Of a stretch of 64,000 bases of DNA, positions 8,945 through 17,930 are shown piece after piece (within the stretch, counting starts at the first letter, position 1; each line of letters opens with the position of its first letter). The notes under the pieces were generated by a model. The model did not search any database and was not told the origin of the DNA. It was given only the letters and a program-made list of their open reading frames with translations. The position numbers were made by a program, and so were the translations under genes. The stretch comes from Arthrobacter agilis (GTDB lineage Bacteria > Actinomycetota > Actinomycetes > Actinomycetales > Micrococcaceae): the NCBI RefSeq assembly GCF_006494655.1, contig NZ_VHIM01000006.1:186001-250000 (forward strand), given 5' to 3'.

Positions 8945-10467
8945 CCTCGCCCGCCCGGTCCCGTCGGGGCGGGACACACAGCGCGGCTCCGGCGACCAGG
9001 TCTGCGGGCTGGGCGCTGGCGGTGATCCTCGGGCTGGTCTGCGTGGTCGCGGGACTCGTGTCCGGCCGACCCGACACCGTTGCACTCGCAGCACCCTTCG
9101 CGCTGCTCGCTGCCGCCGGGCGGAGGAGCGGCACAGCGCCGGCCGCGCCCGCGGCCGCACCCGTGACCGACCCGGTGACCGGATCGGCGGCTGCTGCGGC
9201 GACCCCGTCCTGGGCCGCCGTCGCCGTCCGGGTCGCCGGTCCGCGTGACCGTCCGGCGGGCGGCCGGCTCCGCCTCCAGCTGCAGCCGGCAGATCCGTTG
9301 CGGGCGGGCGCCTCCTCCGACCGGCTCGTCACGGTTCTCCTGGCCTCGCCGGGGTGCCCGCCGGACGCGATGGTGCTCCGCGCCGGAGAAGACTGCCCGT
9401 TGCTCGCCGACGGGCCGCCGTCGGGTGAGGCGGACATCCTCGCCTACGGCTGGGCGGGCAGTACGGCCGACCTCATGGAGGACACCGCGTTCACCGCGGC
9501 GGAGAGCGTGCGGGTCAGCATCCTGCCGCGGCCGGGCGCACTCCCCGCGCGCCCGGTGTCCCGCCGCCTGCGCGGCCTTGCCGGCACGCACCGGTCGAGG
9601 CGCCCGGGTGAGGGAAGCGACGTGAGGTCGATCGCCCCGCTCCGGCCCGGCGATCCCCTCCGGCGGATCGACTGGCGCGCCACGGCCCGCCGATCCTCGG
9701 ACCAGGACCGCATCATGGTCCGGGGTCGCTTCGCCGATGCCGAGGCCTCCGTGTTCCTCGTCATCGACCAGGCGCACGACCTGCCCGACCGGACAGCGGA
9801 CTGGTTCTCGGCCGCCGCTGCACGCCTTGCCCCGGGTTCGCTCCACTTGGCGCGCTCTGCAGCCGCCACTGTCGCCGCCTCCTACCTCTCCGTCGGTGAC
9901 CGGGTGGGCCTGGACGATCTCTCGGGAACCCGGCGTGCCCTCCGCGCGGCAGCCGGCTCCCGGCAGCTCGAACAGATCAGGGCACGTCTCGCGGGAACGG
10001 AGGTGATCCCCCGTCGGCGTCGCAGACGCGATCCGGCTCCGCCGCAGGGCTCCGTGGTGCTCGTGTTCTCCCCCTTCCTCGACGCGGAGGCCGCGCGGCT
10101 CCTCCTGCTGTGGCGCGCCCAGGGCCACGTGGTGGCCGGGATCGACTGCATGCCACCCCTGGTGCGGACGGAGACGACGGCGGCGCAGACCGCGAGCGTA
10201 CGGCTCGTCCTCCTGCGGCGGCGCCTGCTGCTCGACGGGCTACGGCGGGACGGGGTCCCGGTCTTCACGGGCGGCTCCCCCGACGCCGATGTCGTGGACG
10301 GGGATCGGGCCGTATCCGGTGACCGCCCTGCCGGCCTGTCCGGACCGGAGCTCGAGCTGGGAGCAGGCCTGCTCCTGCTGTCCCGGGAAACCGCCCGACG
10401 CGGGGGCGCCGGCGCTCCCCGGGGACCTGTCGACCCGACGGCGACGCCCCCGCGGGACGGGCGATGA
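8941..10467 (+). CDS. DUF58 domain protein
   Basis: A 508-residue protein with two N-terminal membrane helices (about 20-60) and a large cytoplasmic part. The DUF58 signature appears near residues 225-265 (GSDVRSIAPLRPGDPLRRID, then WRATARRS), followed by a von Willebrand A-like stretch starting FLVIDQAHD. It is the usual partner of MoxR ATPases. Starts with GTG in a GTGA overlap with moxR and ends in an ATGA overlap with the next gene. Confidence 0.88.
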   Translation: MTSPARSRRGGTHSAAPATRSAGWALAVILGLVCVVAGLVSGRPDTVALAAPFALLAAAGRRSGTAPAAPAAAPVTDPVTGSAAAAATPSWAAVAVRVAGPRDRPAGGRLRLQLQPADPLRAGASSDRLVTVLLASPGCPPDAMVLRAGEDCPLLADGPPSGEADILAYGWAGSTADLMEDTAFTAAESVRVSILPRPGALPARPVSRRLRGLAGTHRSRRPGEGSDVRSIAPLRPGDPLRRIDWRATARRSSDQDRIMVRGRFADAEASVFLVIDQAHDLPDRTADWFSAAAARLAPGSLHLARSAAATVAASYLSVGDRVGLDDLSGTRRALRAAAGSRQLEQIRARLAGTEVIPRRRRRRDPAPPQGSVVLVFSPFLDAEAARLLLLWRAQGHVVAGIDCMPPLVRTETTAAQTASVRLVLLRRRLLLDGLRRDGVPVFTGGSPDADVVDGDRAVSGDRPAGLSGPELELGAGLLLLSRETARRGGAGAPRGPVDPTATPPRDGR

Positions 10468-11003
10468 GCCGCGCGACGCGGGGAGGGACCGCGCGGTCCG
10501 GCCGGGCCGTCCCCGACCGGCCGGGGATGGTCCCGCTGTGGCTGGTGCGCGGGGCGACGGCGCTGCTGGCGGTCCTCCTCGGCGCGGTCGTCTGGAACGG
10601 CTCGGCCTGGATCGTGCTGCCCGCCCTGCTCGCCGTCGGCGCCGCACTTCTCCCGTCGATCGGGCTCGCGTCCGTCACCCTGCTGCTCCTGATCGTGGCA
10701 TATGCGGTGAACATGCCCGCCGGTTCGCCCTGGCTCCTCGCCTTCGTCGCCGGGCTGCACGCCCTCCTGGTGCTCTACCTCCTGCTCGTGCGCCTCCCGC
10801 TGCACGGCTGGATCAGCAGGAGCGCGCTGGTGCGGATCGGCGTGTCCTTCGCGCGGGTCCAGATCCTTGCGCAGCCCCTGGCCGTCCTCGCCCTGATCCT
10901 CGGCGACGCCGGTTCCAGCCTCGTGGTGGTCGTCGCCGGCGTGGTCGCCGTGATCGGCTGGGCCCTCTGGCTCGTCTCCCGGCGCAGGACGGAGCGCCGC
11001 TGA
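10464..11003 (+). CDS. Small polytopic membrane protein
   Basis: A 179-residue protein, last of the MoxR operon, with five to six hydrophobic helices (from about residue 27) and a basic C-terminus SRRRTERR. No recognised domain. In other actinobacteria this place in the cluster is often held by a much larger transglutaminase-like membrane protein; none is present here. ATGA overlap with the DUF58 gene. Confidence 0.72.
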   Translation: MSRATRGGTARSGRAVPDRPGMVPLWLVRGATALLAVLLGAVVWNGSAWIVLPALLAVGAALLPSIGLASVTLLLLIVAYAVNMPAGSPWLLAFVAGLHALLVLYLLLVRLPLHGWISRSALVRIGVSFARVQILAQPLAVLALILGDAGSSLVVVVAGVVAVIGWALWLVSRRRTERR

Positions 11004-11043
11004 CACCCGGGCAATGCGGACAGTTCCTGACCGGGCGACGCCG

Positions 11044-11049
11044 TACCGT
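11044..11049 (+). promoter_or_regulatory. -10 box for leaderless WYL regulator mRNA
   Basis: TACCGT followed by exactly six bases and the ATG at 11056, with no ribosome binding site. Confidence 0.4.
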
Positions 11050-11055
11050 GGACCC

Positions 11056-12024
11056 ATGATCGAGACGTCCGCCCGCCTGCTGCAGCTCCTCTCCCTCCTG
11101 CAACTGCGCCGCGAGTGGACCGGTCCGGCGCTCGCCGCGCGGATGGACGTCACCGAGCGGACGGTGCGCCGCGATATCGGGAAGCTGCGCACGCTCGGGT
11201 ATCCGATCAATGCCTCCCCCGGCGTCGCCGGAGGCTACCAGCTCGGGGCGGGCGCGCAGTTGCCTCCCCTCCTGCTCGACGACGACGAGGCACTCGCCGT
11301 CGCGATCGGGCTGACGGCCGTGACCGCCAGTCCCGTCTCGGGCGTCGGTGAGGCCTCAGTCCGTGCACTCACCAAGCTCGAACAGGTGCCCCCGCCGCGC
11401 CTCCGCCCCCGCTTCTCGAATCTCCGATCCGCGGTCACCCGGATGTCCGCGGTCAGCACCCCCGTCAACCCCGAGGTCCTCACGTCCCTCTCGGCGGCGA
11501 TCACCGAGCGCCGCTGCGTGGCGTTCCGCTACGACCGGCACGACGGCGAGACCTCCCGGCGGGTCGTGGAGCCCTATCGGCTCGTGGACACCGGGCGGCG
11601 GTGGTATCTCGTCGCCTTCGACCGCTCACGCGAGGACTGGCGGACCTTCCGCGTGGACCGGTGCACGAGCGTGCCCGTGGCGCGGGAGCGCTTCGTCCCG
11701 CGAGCGCTGCCCTCCGCCGATCTCGCAGCCTACGTGCAGGAGTCCATCACGCGTTCCCCCTACTCCTACGACGCCGTCATCCGCTTCCATGCGCCGCTGC
11801 GGGAGCTGGAGACGCGGGTGCCGTCCACCGCCGGAACACTGGAGGCGGATGGCGACGACTTCACCCTGCTGCGCGCGGGCTTCGACTCCCTCGACTTCCC
11901 CCTGGCCTACCTCGCGAGCTGGGACATCGACTTCGAGATCCTGGAACCCACGGCGATGCGGGACCGCGTCGCCGTCGTCGCAGAGCGCCTGCGGAGATCG
12001 GCCGGACCACCCGGGCCTGCGTGA
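11056..12024 (+). CDS. WYL domain transcriptional regulator (YafY/DeoR-like)
   Basis: A 322-residue DNA-binding protein. An N-terminal winged HTH (about 3-60, with MDVTERTVRRDIGKLRTLGY) is followed by a WYL domain containing RRWYLVAFDRSREDW near residue 185 and a C-terminal WCX extension. WYL domains sense nucleic acid or nucleotide ligands in several systems; the ligand and targets here are unknown. The ATG at 11056 is chosen because the HTH then begins at the usual place and a -10 box sits six bases upstream; an upstream in-frame start would add 14 residues with no family support. Confidence 0.88.
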   Translation: MIETSARLLQLLSLLQLRREWTGPALAARMDVTERTVRRDIGKLRTLGYPINASPGVAGGYQLGAGAQLPPLLLDDDEALAVAIGLTAVTASPVSGVGEASVRALTKLEQVPPPRLRPRFSNLRSAVTRMSAVSTPVNPEVLTSLSAAITERRCVAFRYDRHDGETSRRVVEPYRLVDTGRRWYLVAFDRSREDWRTFRVDRCTSVPVARERFVPRALPSADLAAYVQESITRSPYSYDAVIRFHAPLRELETRVPSTAGTLEADGDDFTLLRAGFDSLDFPLAYLASWDIDFEILEPTAMRDRVAVVAERLRRSAGPPGPA

Positions 12025-12069
12025 CCATCGCGCGCCGATCCCGTGCCGATCGGGCGGCGAACCCGGTCC

Positions 12070-12105
12070 GGGCACGGGACCGGGCACGGGATTGGCTACG
12101 GGAAC
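12070..12105 (+). repeat. Three imperfect 12-bp tandem repeats
   Basis: Units GGGCACGGGACC, GGGCACGGGATT and GGCTACGGGAAC lie end to end in the gap between the WYL regulator and hrpA. The rest of this 157-base gap holds only the hrpA promoter region. Confidence 0.6.
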
Positions 12106-12164
12106 AGATCGGAACTTGGGCACAGCCCTCGGTGAACGTCGGCCTGCCGCCCGGTGCGAGGAAC

Positions 12165-12170
12165 TAGACT
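12165..12170 (+). promoter_or_regulatory. -10 box of hrpA
   Basis: TAGACT ending 11 bases before the hrpA ATG, which would leave a leader of only about five bases. No clear -35. Confidence 0.4.
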
Positions 12171-12181
12171 GGCAGGCAACT

Positions 12182-15100
12182 ATGGCACTGACACTCTCCT
12201 ACCCCGCGGACCTCCCCGTCTCGGAACGCCGGGCAGACATCATGGCCGCCATCGCGGCCAACCAGGTCACCATCATCGCCGGCGAGACCGGCTCCGGGAA
12301 GACGACGCAGATCCCCAAGATGTGCCTCGAACTCGGCCTCGCCGAGAACGGGCTGATCGGCCACACGCAGCCCCGACGCCTCGCCGCGCGGACCGTGGCG
12401 GAGCGCATCGCGGAGGAGCTGCAGGTCCCGCTCGGCGAGGAGGTCGGCTACCAGGTCCGCTTCACCGGCTCGGTCGGCCGGAAGACCAGGATCAAGCTGA
12501 TGACGGACGGCATCCTGCTGGCCGAGATCCAGCACGATCGAATGCTGCGGAAATACAGCACGATCATCATCGACGAGGCCCACGAGCGCAGCCTCAACAT
12601 CGACTTCATCCTCGGCTACCTGCGCCGGATCCTGCCGGAACGGCCGGATCTCAAGGTCATCATCACCTCGGCCACCATCGATCCCGAACGGTTCGCCGCG
12701 CACTTCGCCGCCGACGCCGCCGTCGAGAACACCTCCCCCGCACCCATCATCGAGGTCTCCGGTCGCACCTATCCGGTGGAGATCCGCTACCGCCCGCTCG
12801 ACCAGCCGCCCGGCGGGCTCGACGACGGCGATGGCGGCGCGGACAGCGAGCTCGAGGAGGAACGCGACCCGCTCGACGCCGTGTGCGACGCCGTGGACGA
12901 GCTCTCCCTCGAGGCGCCCGGGGACATCCTCGTGTTCTTCTCCGGCGAGCGCGAGATCCGCGACGCCGCCGACGCCCTGCGCGCCCGCATCCAGTCCACC
13001 GCCCGCTTGCGGGGCACGGAGGTGCTCCCCCTGTTCGCACGGCTCTCCCTCGAGGAGCAGCATCGTGTCTTCCGGCCCACGGGCAGCCACCGACGGATCG
13101 TCCTGGCGACGAACGTCGCGGAGACGTCCCTGACGGTGCCGGGCATCAAGTACGTGATCGATACCGGCACGGCCCGTATCTCGCGCTACTCCCACCGCAC
13201 CAAGGTGCAGCGCCTACCCATCGAGCGTGTCTCCCAGGCCTCCGCCAACCAGCGCTCGGGCCGCAGCGGCCGTGTCTCGAACGGCATCGCGATCCGCCTC
13301 TATTCGGAGGAGGACTACGCCTCGCGCCGGCCCTTCACCGAGCCGGAGATCCTGCGGACGAGCCTCGCCGCGGTCATCCTCCAGATGGCCGCGATGGGCG
13401 TCACGAGGAGTCCGAAGGACATCGCGGAGTTCCCCTTCGTGGAACCGCCAGAGACCAAGGCGATCAACGACGGCGTCGCGCTCCTGCGGGAGCTCGGTGC
13501 GCTGAAGGACGACGGCAGCCTGTCCGCCGTGGGGCGGAAGCTCGCCCAGCTGCCCGTGGACCCGCGCCTCGGGCGCATGATCGTCGAGGCCGGCGCACGG
13601 GGTTCGGTCAAGGAGGTCATGGTCCTCGCCGCGGCGCTGACCATCCAGGACCCCCGCGAGCGCCCGTCGGCGGACCAGCCCGCCAAGCAGCAGCAGGCTG
13701 CCGAGAAGCACAAGCGCTTCGTCGACGAGAACTCCGACTTCACGGCCTATCTGAACCTCTGGCGGTACCTGCAGGAGAAGCAGGACGAGCTCTCCTCGAC
13801 GCAGTTCCGCAAGCTGTGCCGTACCGAGTTCATCAACTACCTCCGCGTGCGCGAGTGGCAGGACCTGTTCCAGCAGCTGCGCCAGCTCGCGAAGCCCCTC
13901 GGCATCACCCTGCCCGCGGGCCCCGTGGACCCGGTGGGCCTGCACGAGCAGATCCACATCAGCCTGCTCTCCGGGCTGCTCAGCAACATCGGCCTCTACG
14001 ACCAGCGCAAGCGTGAGTACGCCGGCGCCCGCGGCACGCGCTTCGCGGTCTTCCCCGGCTCTGCGCTGTTCAAGAAGTCGCCCGACTGGGTGATGGCCGC
14101 GGAACTCGTCGAGACCTCGCGGCTGTGGGCGCGCGTCGTCGCCCGCATCGATCCGCTGTGGGCCGAGCAGGTGGCACCGCACCTCGTGAAGCGGAGCTAC
14201 AGTGAACCGCACTGGTCCCGCACGATGGGTTCGGTCATGGCCTACGAGAAGGTCACGCTCTACGGCGTGCCGATCGTGCCGCAGCGGCGCATCAACTACG
14301 GGCGGATCGACCGGGAGGTCGCCCGCGAGCTCTTCATCCGGCACGCCCTCGTGGAGGGCGACTGGAAAACCCACCACACGTTCTTCAGCCGCAACCAGGC
14401 GCGGCTCGCCGAGGTCGAGGAGTTGGAGAACCGGCTGCGACGGCGCGACCTGAGGGTCGACGACGAGACACTCTTCGAGTTCTACGACCAGCGGATCGGC
14501 GCCGATGTAGTGTCCGAGCGGCACTTCGACTCCTGGTGGAAGAAGGCCCGCCACGCAGCCCCGGATCTGCTCGACTTCGACCCGGAGCAGCTGCTCAGCG
14601 AGGATGCCGCGGAGCTCGACGAGGACGCCTTCCCGAGCACGTGGCACCAGGCGGGCTTCGAGCTGCCCCTGACGTACGAGTTCTCGCCACTCACCCCCGG
14701 CGCCCACGACGGCGTCACGGTGACCATCCCGGTGCTGTTCCTCAACCAGCTCGATCCGAAACCGTTCCGCTGGCAGATCCCCGGGCAGCGCGTCGACCTC
14801 GTCACGGCGCTGATCAAGTCCCTGCCCAAGCAGGTCCGGAAGAACTTCGTTCCCGCACCGGACGTCGCCCGGAGCACCGTCGCCGCGCTCGGCGCCGACT
14901 TCGATCCCCAGCAGGACGACCTCGAAGCCTCGCTGGAACTCGCGCTGCGCCGCCTGCGCGGACACATCATCCCTCCCGGCTCCTGGAACTGGCCCGCGGT
15001 CCCCGCGCACCTGCTCATGATGTTCCGCATCGTCGACGCCGAGGGCCGCGTGCTCGACGAGTCCCGCGACCTCGAGGCACTCAAGGAATCGCTGGCGCCC

Positions 15101-16243
15101 GCCGTCAGCCGCGCCATCGCGCAGTCGCTCGGAGCGAGCCCCGGGAGTACCCGCCCGGGAGGCGGCGGCCCTCGTGGTGGCGCGGGCAGCGGACGAGGGA
15201 GCGGTGGTCGCGGCACCGGTCCCGCCGGGCGCGACGACGCCCGGCACACCGCGGCACGTGGAGCGGGACGAGGCCAGCAGAACGCCCAGGCGCCAACCGG
15301 CGGAACCGTCGACGCCGCTCCCGGGGCCGCTCCGAGGGGCGGGGTCGCCGTCGCGGAAGCCCCTGCCGTCGCGGAGCGCACCGGGGAGACGGCGTGGGTG
15401 TTCGGCACGATCGAGCAGGAGGTGTCACGCACGATCGCCGGGCACCGCGTCACCGGCTATCCCGCCCTGGTGGACGAGGGCGGCTCCGTGGGCCTGAAGG
15501 TGTTCCCCACGGCGGGCGAGCAGGCCGTCGTGATGCGGGCCGGGGTCATCCGGCTCCTGTCGCTGCGAATCCCGAGCCCGGCGAAGTACGTCCTGGAGCA
15601 CCTCAGCAACACGGAGAAGCTCACCTTCAGCCAGAACCCCCACGGCAGCGTCGCGGAGCTCATCCGCGACTGCTCGATCGCCGCGATCGACAAGCTGGTA
15701 CCGGACGGGCTGCCCTGGACGGAGGAAGCGTTCGCCCGACTGTACGAGGAGGTCCGCGCCGAACTGATCGACACGGTGTTCACCGTCACCGCCACGGTCG
15801 AGACGGTCCTCGCGAGCGCGCGGCGCGTCCAGAAGCAGCTGAAGGGCACCACCAGTCTCGCGCTGATCTCGGCGCTCAACGACGTCCGCAGCCAGTTGGA
15901 GCACCTCGTGTACCCGGGTTTCGTCGCGGCAACGGGCTACACGCAGCTCGCGCACCTGCCGCGCTATCTGAAGGCCATCGAGATCCGGCTCGAGAAACTC
16001 CCCACGAACGTGCAGCGCGACGGCCTCGGCCTGGCGACGGTGCAGCGACTGGAGGACGAGTACGACGACGCCGTCGCAGCCCTTGCGGCAGGTCGGCACC
16101 GGCCGGCAGGCCTGCGGCGCGTGCGCTGGATGATCGAGGAACTGCGGGTGAGTCTCTTCGCCCAGGATCTCGGCACGGCGTACTCGGTCTCGGAGAAGCG
16201 CATCCGCACGGCCCTCAACGAGGCGATGGCGACCGCGCGGTAG
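12182..16243 (+). CDS. hrpA: ATP-dependent RNA helicase HrpA
   Basis: A DEAH-box RNA helicase of 1353 residues. Walker A GETGSGKTT is at 34-42, DEAH at 131-134, SAT at 163-165, followed by the helicase C domain (QRSGRSGR motif VI), the HA2 ratchet region, an OB-type fold and the C-terminal DUF3418 typical of bacterial HrpA. Unlike the E. coli protein it carries a low-complexity Gly/Arg/Ala-rich stretch at about 983-1060 between the OB part and the C-terminal domain, resembling RGG RNA-binding tails. In E. coli HrpA resolves stalled or collided ribosomes. The ATG at 12182 is chosen because homology starts directly after it; the long in-frame extension upstream overlaps the WYL gene out of frame and is not coding. 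Confidence 0.95.
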   Translation: MALTLSYPADLPVSERRADIMAAIAANQVTIIAGETGSGKTTQIPKMCLELGLAENGLIGHTQPRRLAARTVAERIAEELQVPLGEEVGYQVRFTGSVGRKTRIKLMTDGILLAEIQHDRMLRKYSTIIIDEAHERSLNIDFILGYLRRILPERPDLKVIITSATIDPERFAAHFAADAAVENTSPAPIIEVSGRTYPVEIRYRPLDQPPGGLDDGDGGADSELEEERDPLDAVCDAVDELSLEAPGDILVFFSGEREIRDAADALRARIQSTARLRGTEVLPLFARLSLEEQHRVFRPTGSHRRIVLATNVAETSLTVPGIKYVIDTGTARISRYSHRTKVQRLPIERVSQASANQRSGRSGRVSNGIAIRLYSEEDYASRRPFTEPEILRTSLAAVILQMAAMGVTRSPKDIAEFPFVEPPETKAINDGVALLRELGALKDDGSLSAVGRKLAQLPVDPRLGRMIVEAGARGSVKEVMVLAAALTIQDPRERPSADQPAKQQQAAEKHKRFVDENSDFTAYLNLWRYLQEKQDELSSTQFRKLCRTEFINYLRVREWQDLFQQLRQLAKPLGITLPAGPVDPVGLHEQIHISLLSGLLSNIGLYDQRKREYAGARGTRFAVFPGSALFKKSPDWVMAAELVETSRLWARVVARIDPLWAEQVAPHLVKRSYSEPHWSRTMGSVMAYEKVTLYGVPIVPQRRINYGRIDREVARELFIRHALVEGDWKTHHTFFSRNQARLAEVEELENRLRRRDLRVDDETLFEFYDQRIGADVVSERHFDSWWKKARHAAPDLLDFDPEQLLSEDAAELDEDAFPSTWHQAGFELPLTYEFSPLTPGAHDGVTVTIPVLFLNQLDPKPFRWQIPGQRVDLVTALIKSLPKQVRKNFVPAPDVARSTVAALGADFDPQQDDLEASLELALRRLRGHIIPPGSWNWPAVPAHLLMMFRIVDAEGRVLDESRDLEALKESLAPAVSRAIAQSLGASPGSTRPGGGGPRGGAGSGRGSGGRGTGPAGRDDARHTAARGAGRGQQNAQAPTGGTVDAAPGAAPRGGVAVAEAPAVAERTGETAWVFGTIEQEVSRTIAGHRVTGYPALVDEGGSVGLKVFPTAGEQAVVMRAGVIRLLSLRIPSPAKYVLEHLSNTEKLTFSQNPHGSVAELIRDCSIAAIDKLVPDGLPWTEEAFARLYEEVRAELIDTVFTVTATVETVLASARRVQKQLKGTTSLALISALNDVRSQLEHLVYPGFVAATGYTQLAHLPRYLKAIEIRLEKLPTNVQRDGLGLATVQRLEDEYDDAVAALAAGRHRPAGLRRVRWMIEELRVSLFAQDLGTAYSVSEKRIRTALNEAMATAR

Positions 16244-16301
16244 GCGCCCGGGGCGCCCGTCCCGCAGCGGCCGGGCGGCCCGACCTCCCCGGGCAGGACA
16301 A

Positions 16302-16727
16302 CTAGCCGGGCACCGACTCGCCGTGCCCCGCTGCGCGCAGGGCTGCGCGCAGGGCCTCCGCGGCTTCGTCCATCGCGGAAGGGTCAGGCGCGGGGTCGAC
16401 CCGCTTGACGTCGAAGTCGGCCGGCGACTGCGTCGGCCACACATGCACGTGGAGGTGCGGCACCTCGTACCCCTCGAGCAGGACGCCGACGCGCTGCGCG
16501 CCGAAGGCCTTCTCCTGGGCCCGACCGACCGTCTGCGCGACGGCCATGACCTTCGCCAGCGTCTCCGCATCGGCCTCGAGCCAGTGCTCGATCTCCCGTC
16601 GCGGCACCACGAGCGTGTGGCCCGGGGTGATGGGCGCGATCGTCAGGAAGGCGACGACGACGTCGTCCTGCCAGACGAAACGTCCGGGGATCTCGCCGTC
16701 GATGATCCTGGTGAACAGTGTGGGCAT
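16302..16727 (-). CDS. HIT family protein
   Basis: A 141-residue histidine-triad nucleotide hydrolase or transferase. The catalytic triad HLHVHVWP lies about 40 residues before the C-terminus, and LFTRIIDGEIPGRFVWQDD at the N-terminus is typical of the Hint/HIT branch. Substrates of this class are purine nucleoside phosphoramidates or dinucleoside polyphosphates. The ATG at 16727 has AGGAG 6 bases upstream; an upstream in-frame ATG is rejected because the added 33 residues are unlike the family. Confidence 0.9.
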   Translation of the reverse strand: MPTLFTRIIDGEIPGRFVWQDDVVVAFLTIAPITPGHTLVVPRREIEHWLEADAETLAKVMAVAQTVGRAQEKAFGAQRVGVLLEGYEVPHLHVHVWPTQSPADFDVKRVDPAPDPSAMDEAAEALRAALRAAGHGESVPG

Positions 16728-16944
16728 CGGGACTCCTGGTTGTGCGGTCGGACGGACGGCGCCCTGCCCCCCGGTCAGGCGGACGGTACCGCGCAGCGGC
16801 GGTGGAACGGGACGTCCTGGCTTCATGCCACGACGCTACAGCGCCCGTCCCCCGGCAGACCACTCTCCCACTGGGCCCGCGCTCTCCTACCGGTTCGGCC
16901 CCGCTCCCCTCCCGCTCCCCGATCGGGGCAGGAGGGCCGCACCC

Positions 16945-17781
16945 TCAAGCGCCCGTGGCAACAGGGAGACCGTCCGTCGTCGACCACTGTGACCACGACC
17001 CCGGGAAGAGAGAGGCCTCGATGCCAGCGATCTCGAGGGCCGCGATCTCATGGGCAGCCGTGATGCCCGAGCCGCAGTAGACGCCCACGCTGCCGCGGTC
17101 CGCGCCGAGTTCCCGGAAGCGGCGGCGGAGCTCGTCCGCGGAGCGGAAACGGCCGTCCTCCCCGAGGTTCTCGGAAGTCGGGGCACTCACGGCGCCCGGG
17201 ATGTGCCCCGCCCTGGGATCGATCGGTTCCAGCTCACCGCGGAAGCGCTCCCCGGCCCGCGCGTCGAGGACCACGTCCACCGACGGCCTGGACGTGAGGT
17301 CGGTGAGGTCCGGGACGGAGAGGACGGGCATGTGTCCGCTGGACAGGTGCACGCTGCCCACGCAGTGTCGCTCGTCCCCGCCCTCGACCCCGAACCCGGC
17401 GGCACGCCACGCGGTCAGCCCGCCGTCGAGCAGGCGGACGGAGGGGAAACCGGCGTTGCGCAGCAGCCACCACAGCCGCGCCGCCGCGAGATTACCGGTC
17501 GCGTCGTAGGCAACCACCGTATCGCCGTCGTTGAGGCCCCACTGTCGTGCCGCTTCCTGCAGTGCATCCGGATCCGGGAGCGGATGCCGTCCCAGCCCCG
17601 GCGCGCCCGGCCCACACAGCTCCGTCTCCATGTCCACGTACACGGCGCCGGGGATATGCGCGGAGCGGTAGTACGCGTGTCCGTGGGGGTCGCCCAGAGC
17701 CCAGCGCACGTCGAGCAGGATGGTCTGCGCGCCGGAGGTCATCCGGTCCTGCAGTTCCTGCACATCCATCAGAGTCTTCAT
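16945..17781 (-). CDS. sseA: Thiosulfate/3-mercaptopyruvate sulfurtransferase
   Basis: A 278-residue protein of two rhodanese domains. The N-terminal domain (about 10-125) is inactive-like. The C-terminal domain (about 155-275) carries the active loop CGSGITAAHE, which has the CGSGxTA form seen in 3-mercaptopyruvate sulfurtransferases. It moves sulfane sulfur to cyanide or thiols. AGGAG precedes the ATG. It is transcribed away from a Cds1-like cysteine desulfhydrase 149 bases off, so the pair may handle cysteine-derived sulfide and sulfane sulfur (inferred). The symbol follows the mycobacterial name. Confidence 0.88.
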   Translation of the reverse strand: MKTLMDVQELQDRMTSGAQTILLDVRWALGDPHGHAYYRSAHIPGAVYVDMETELCGPGAPGLGRHPLPDPDALQEAARQWGLNDGDTVVAYDATGNLAAARLWWLLRNAGFPSVRLLDGGLTAWRAAGFGVEGGDERHCVGSVHLSSGHMPVLSVPDLTDLTSRPSVDVVLDARAGERFRGELEPIDPRAGHIPGAVSAPTSENLGEDGRFRSADELRRRFRELGADRGSVGVYCGSGITAAHEIAALEIAGIEASLFPGSWSQWSTTDGLPVATGA

Positions 17782-17918
17782 CGAGATCTCCTGTCGGAAC
17801 GGCTGACCGGAGGGCGGCGGTCGCCGCGCCCGGTCCTGATGCAGGTCAGTCCACCACAACGGCGACCGTGCTCCAAGAACCGCGGCCGGCTCGCGCCGGC
17901 AGGCCCTTCCCCTGCTTG

Positions 17919-17924
17919 TAGGCT
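17919..17924 (+). promoter_or_regulatory. -10 box for leaderless cds1 mRNA
   Basis: TAGGCT, then six bases (GGCGCC), then the ATG at 17931. Confidence 0.5.
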
Positions 17925-17930
17925 GGCGCC

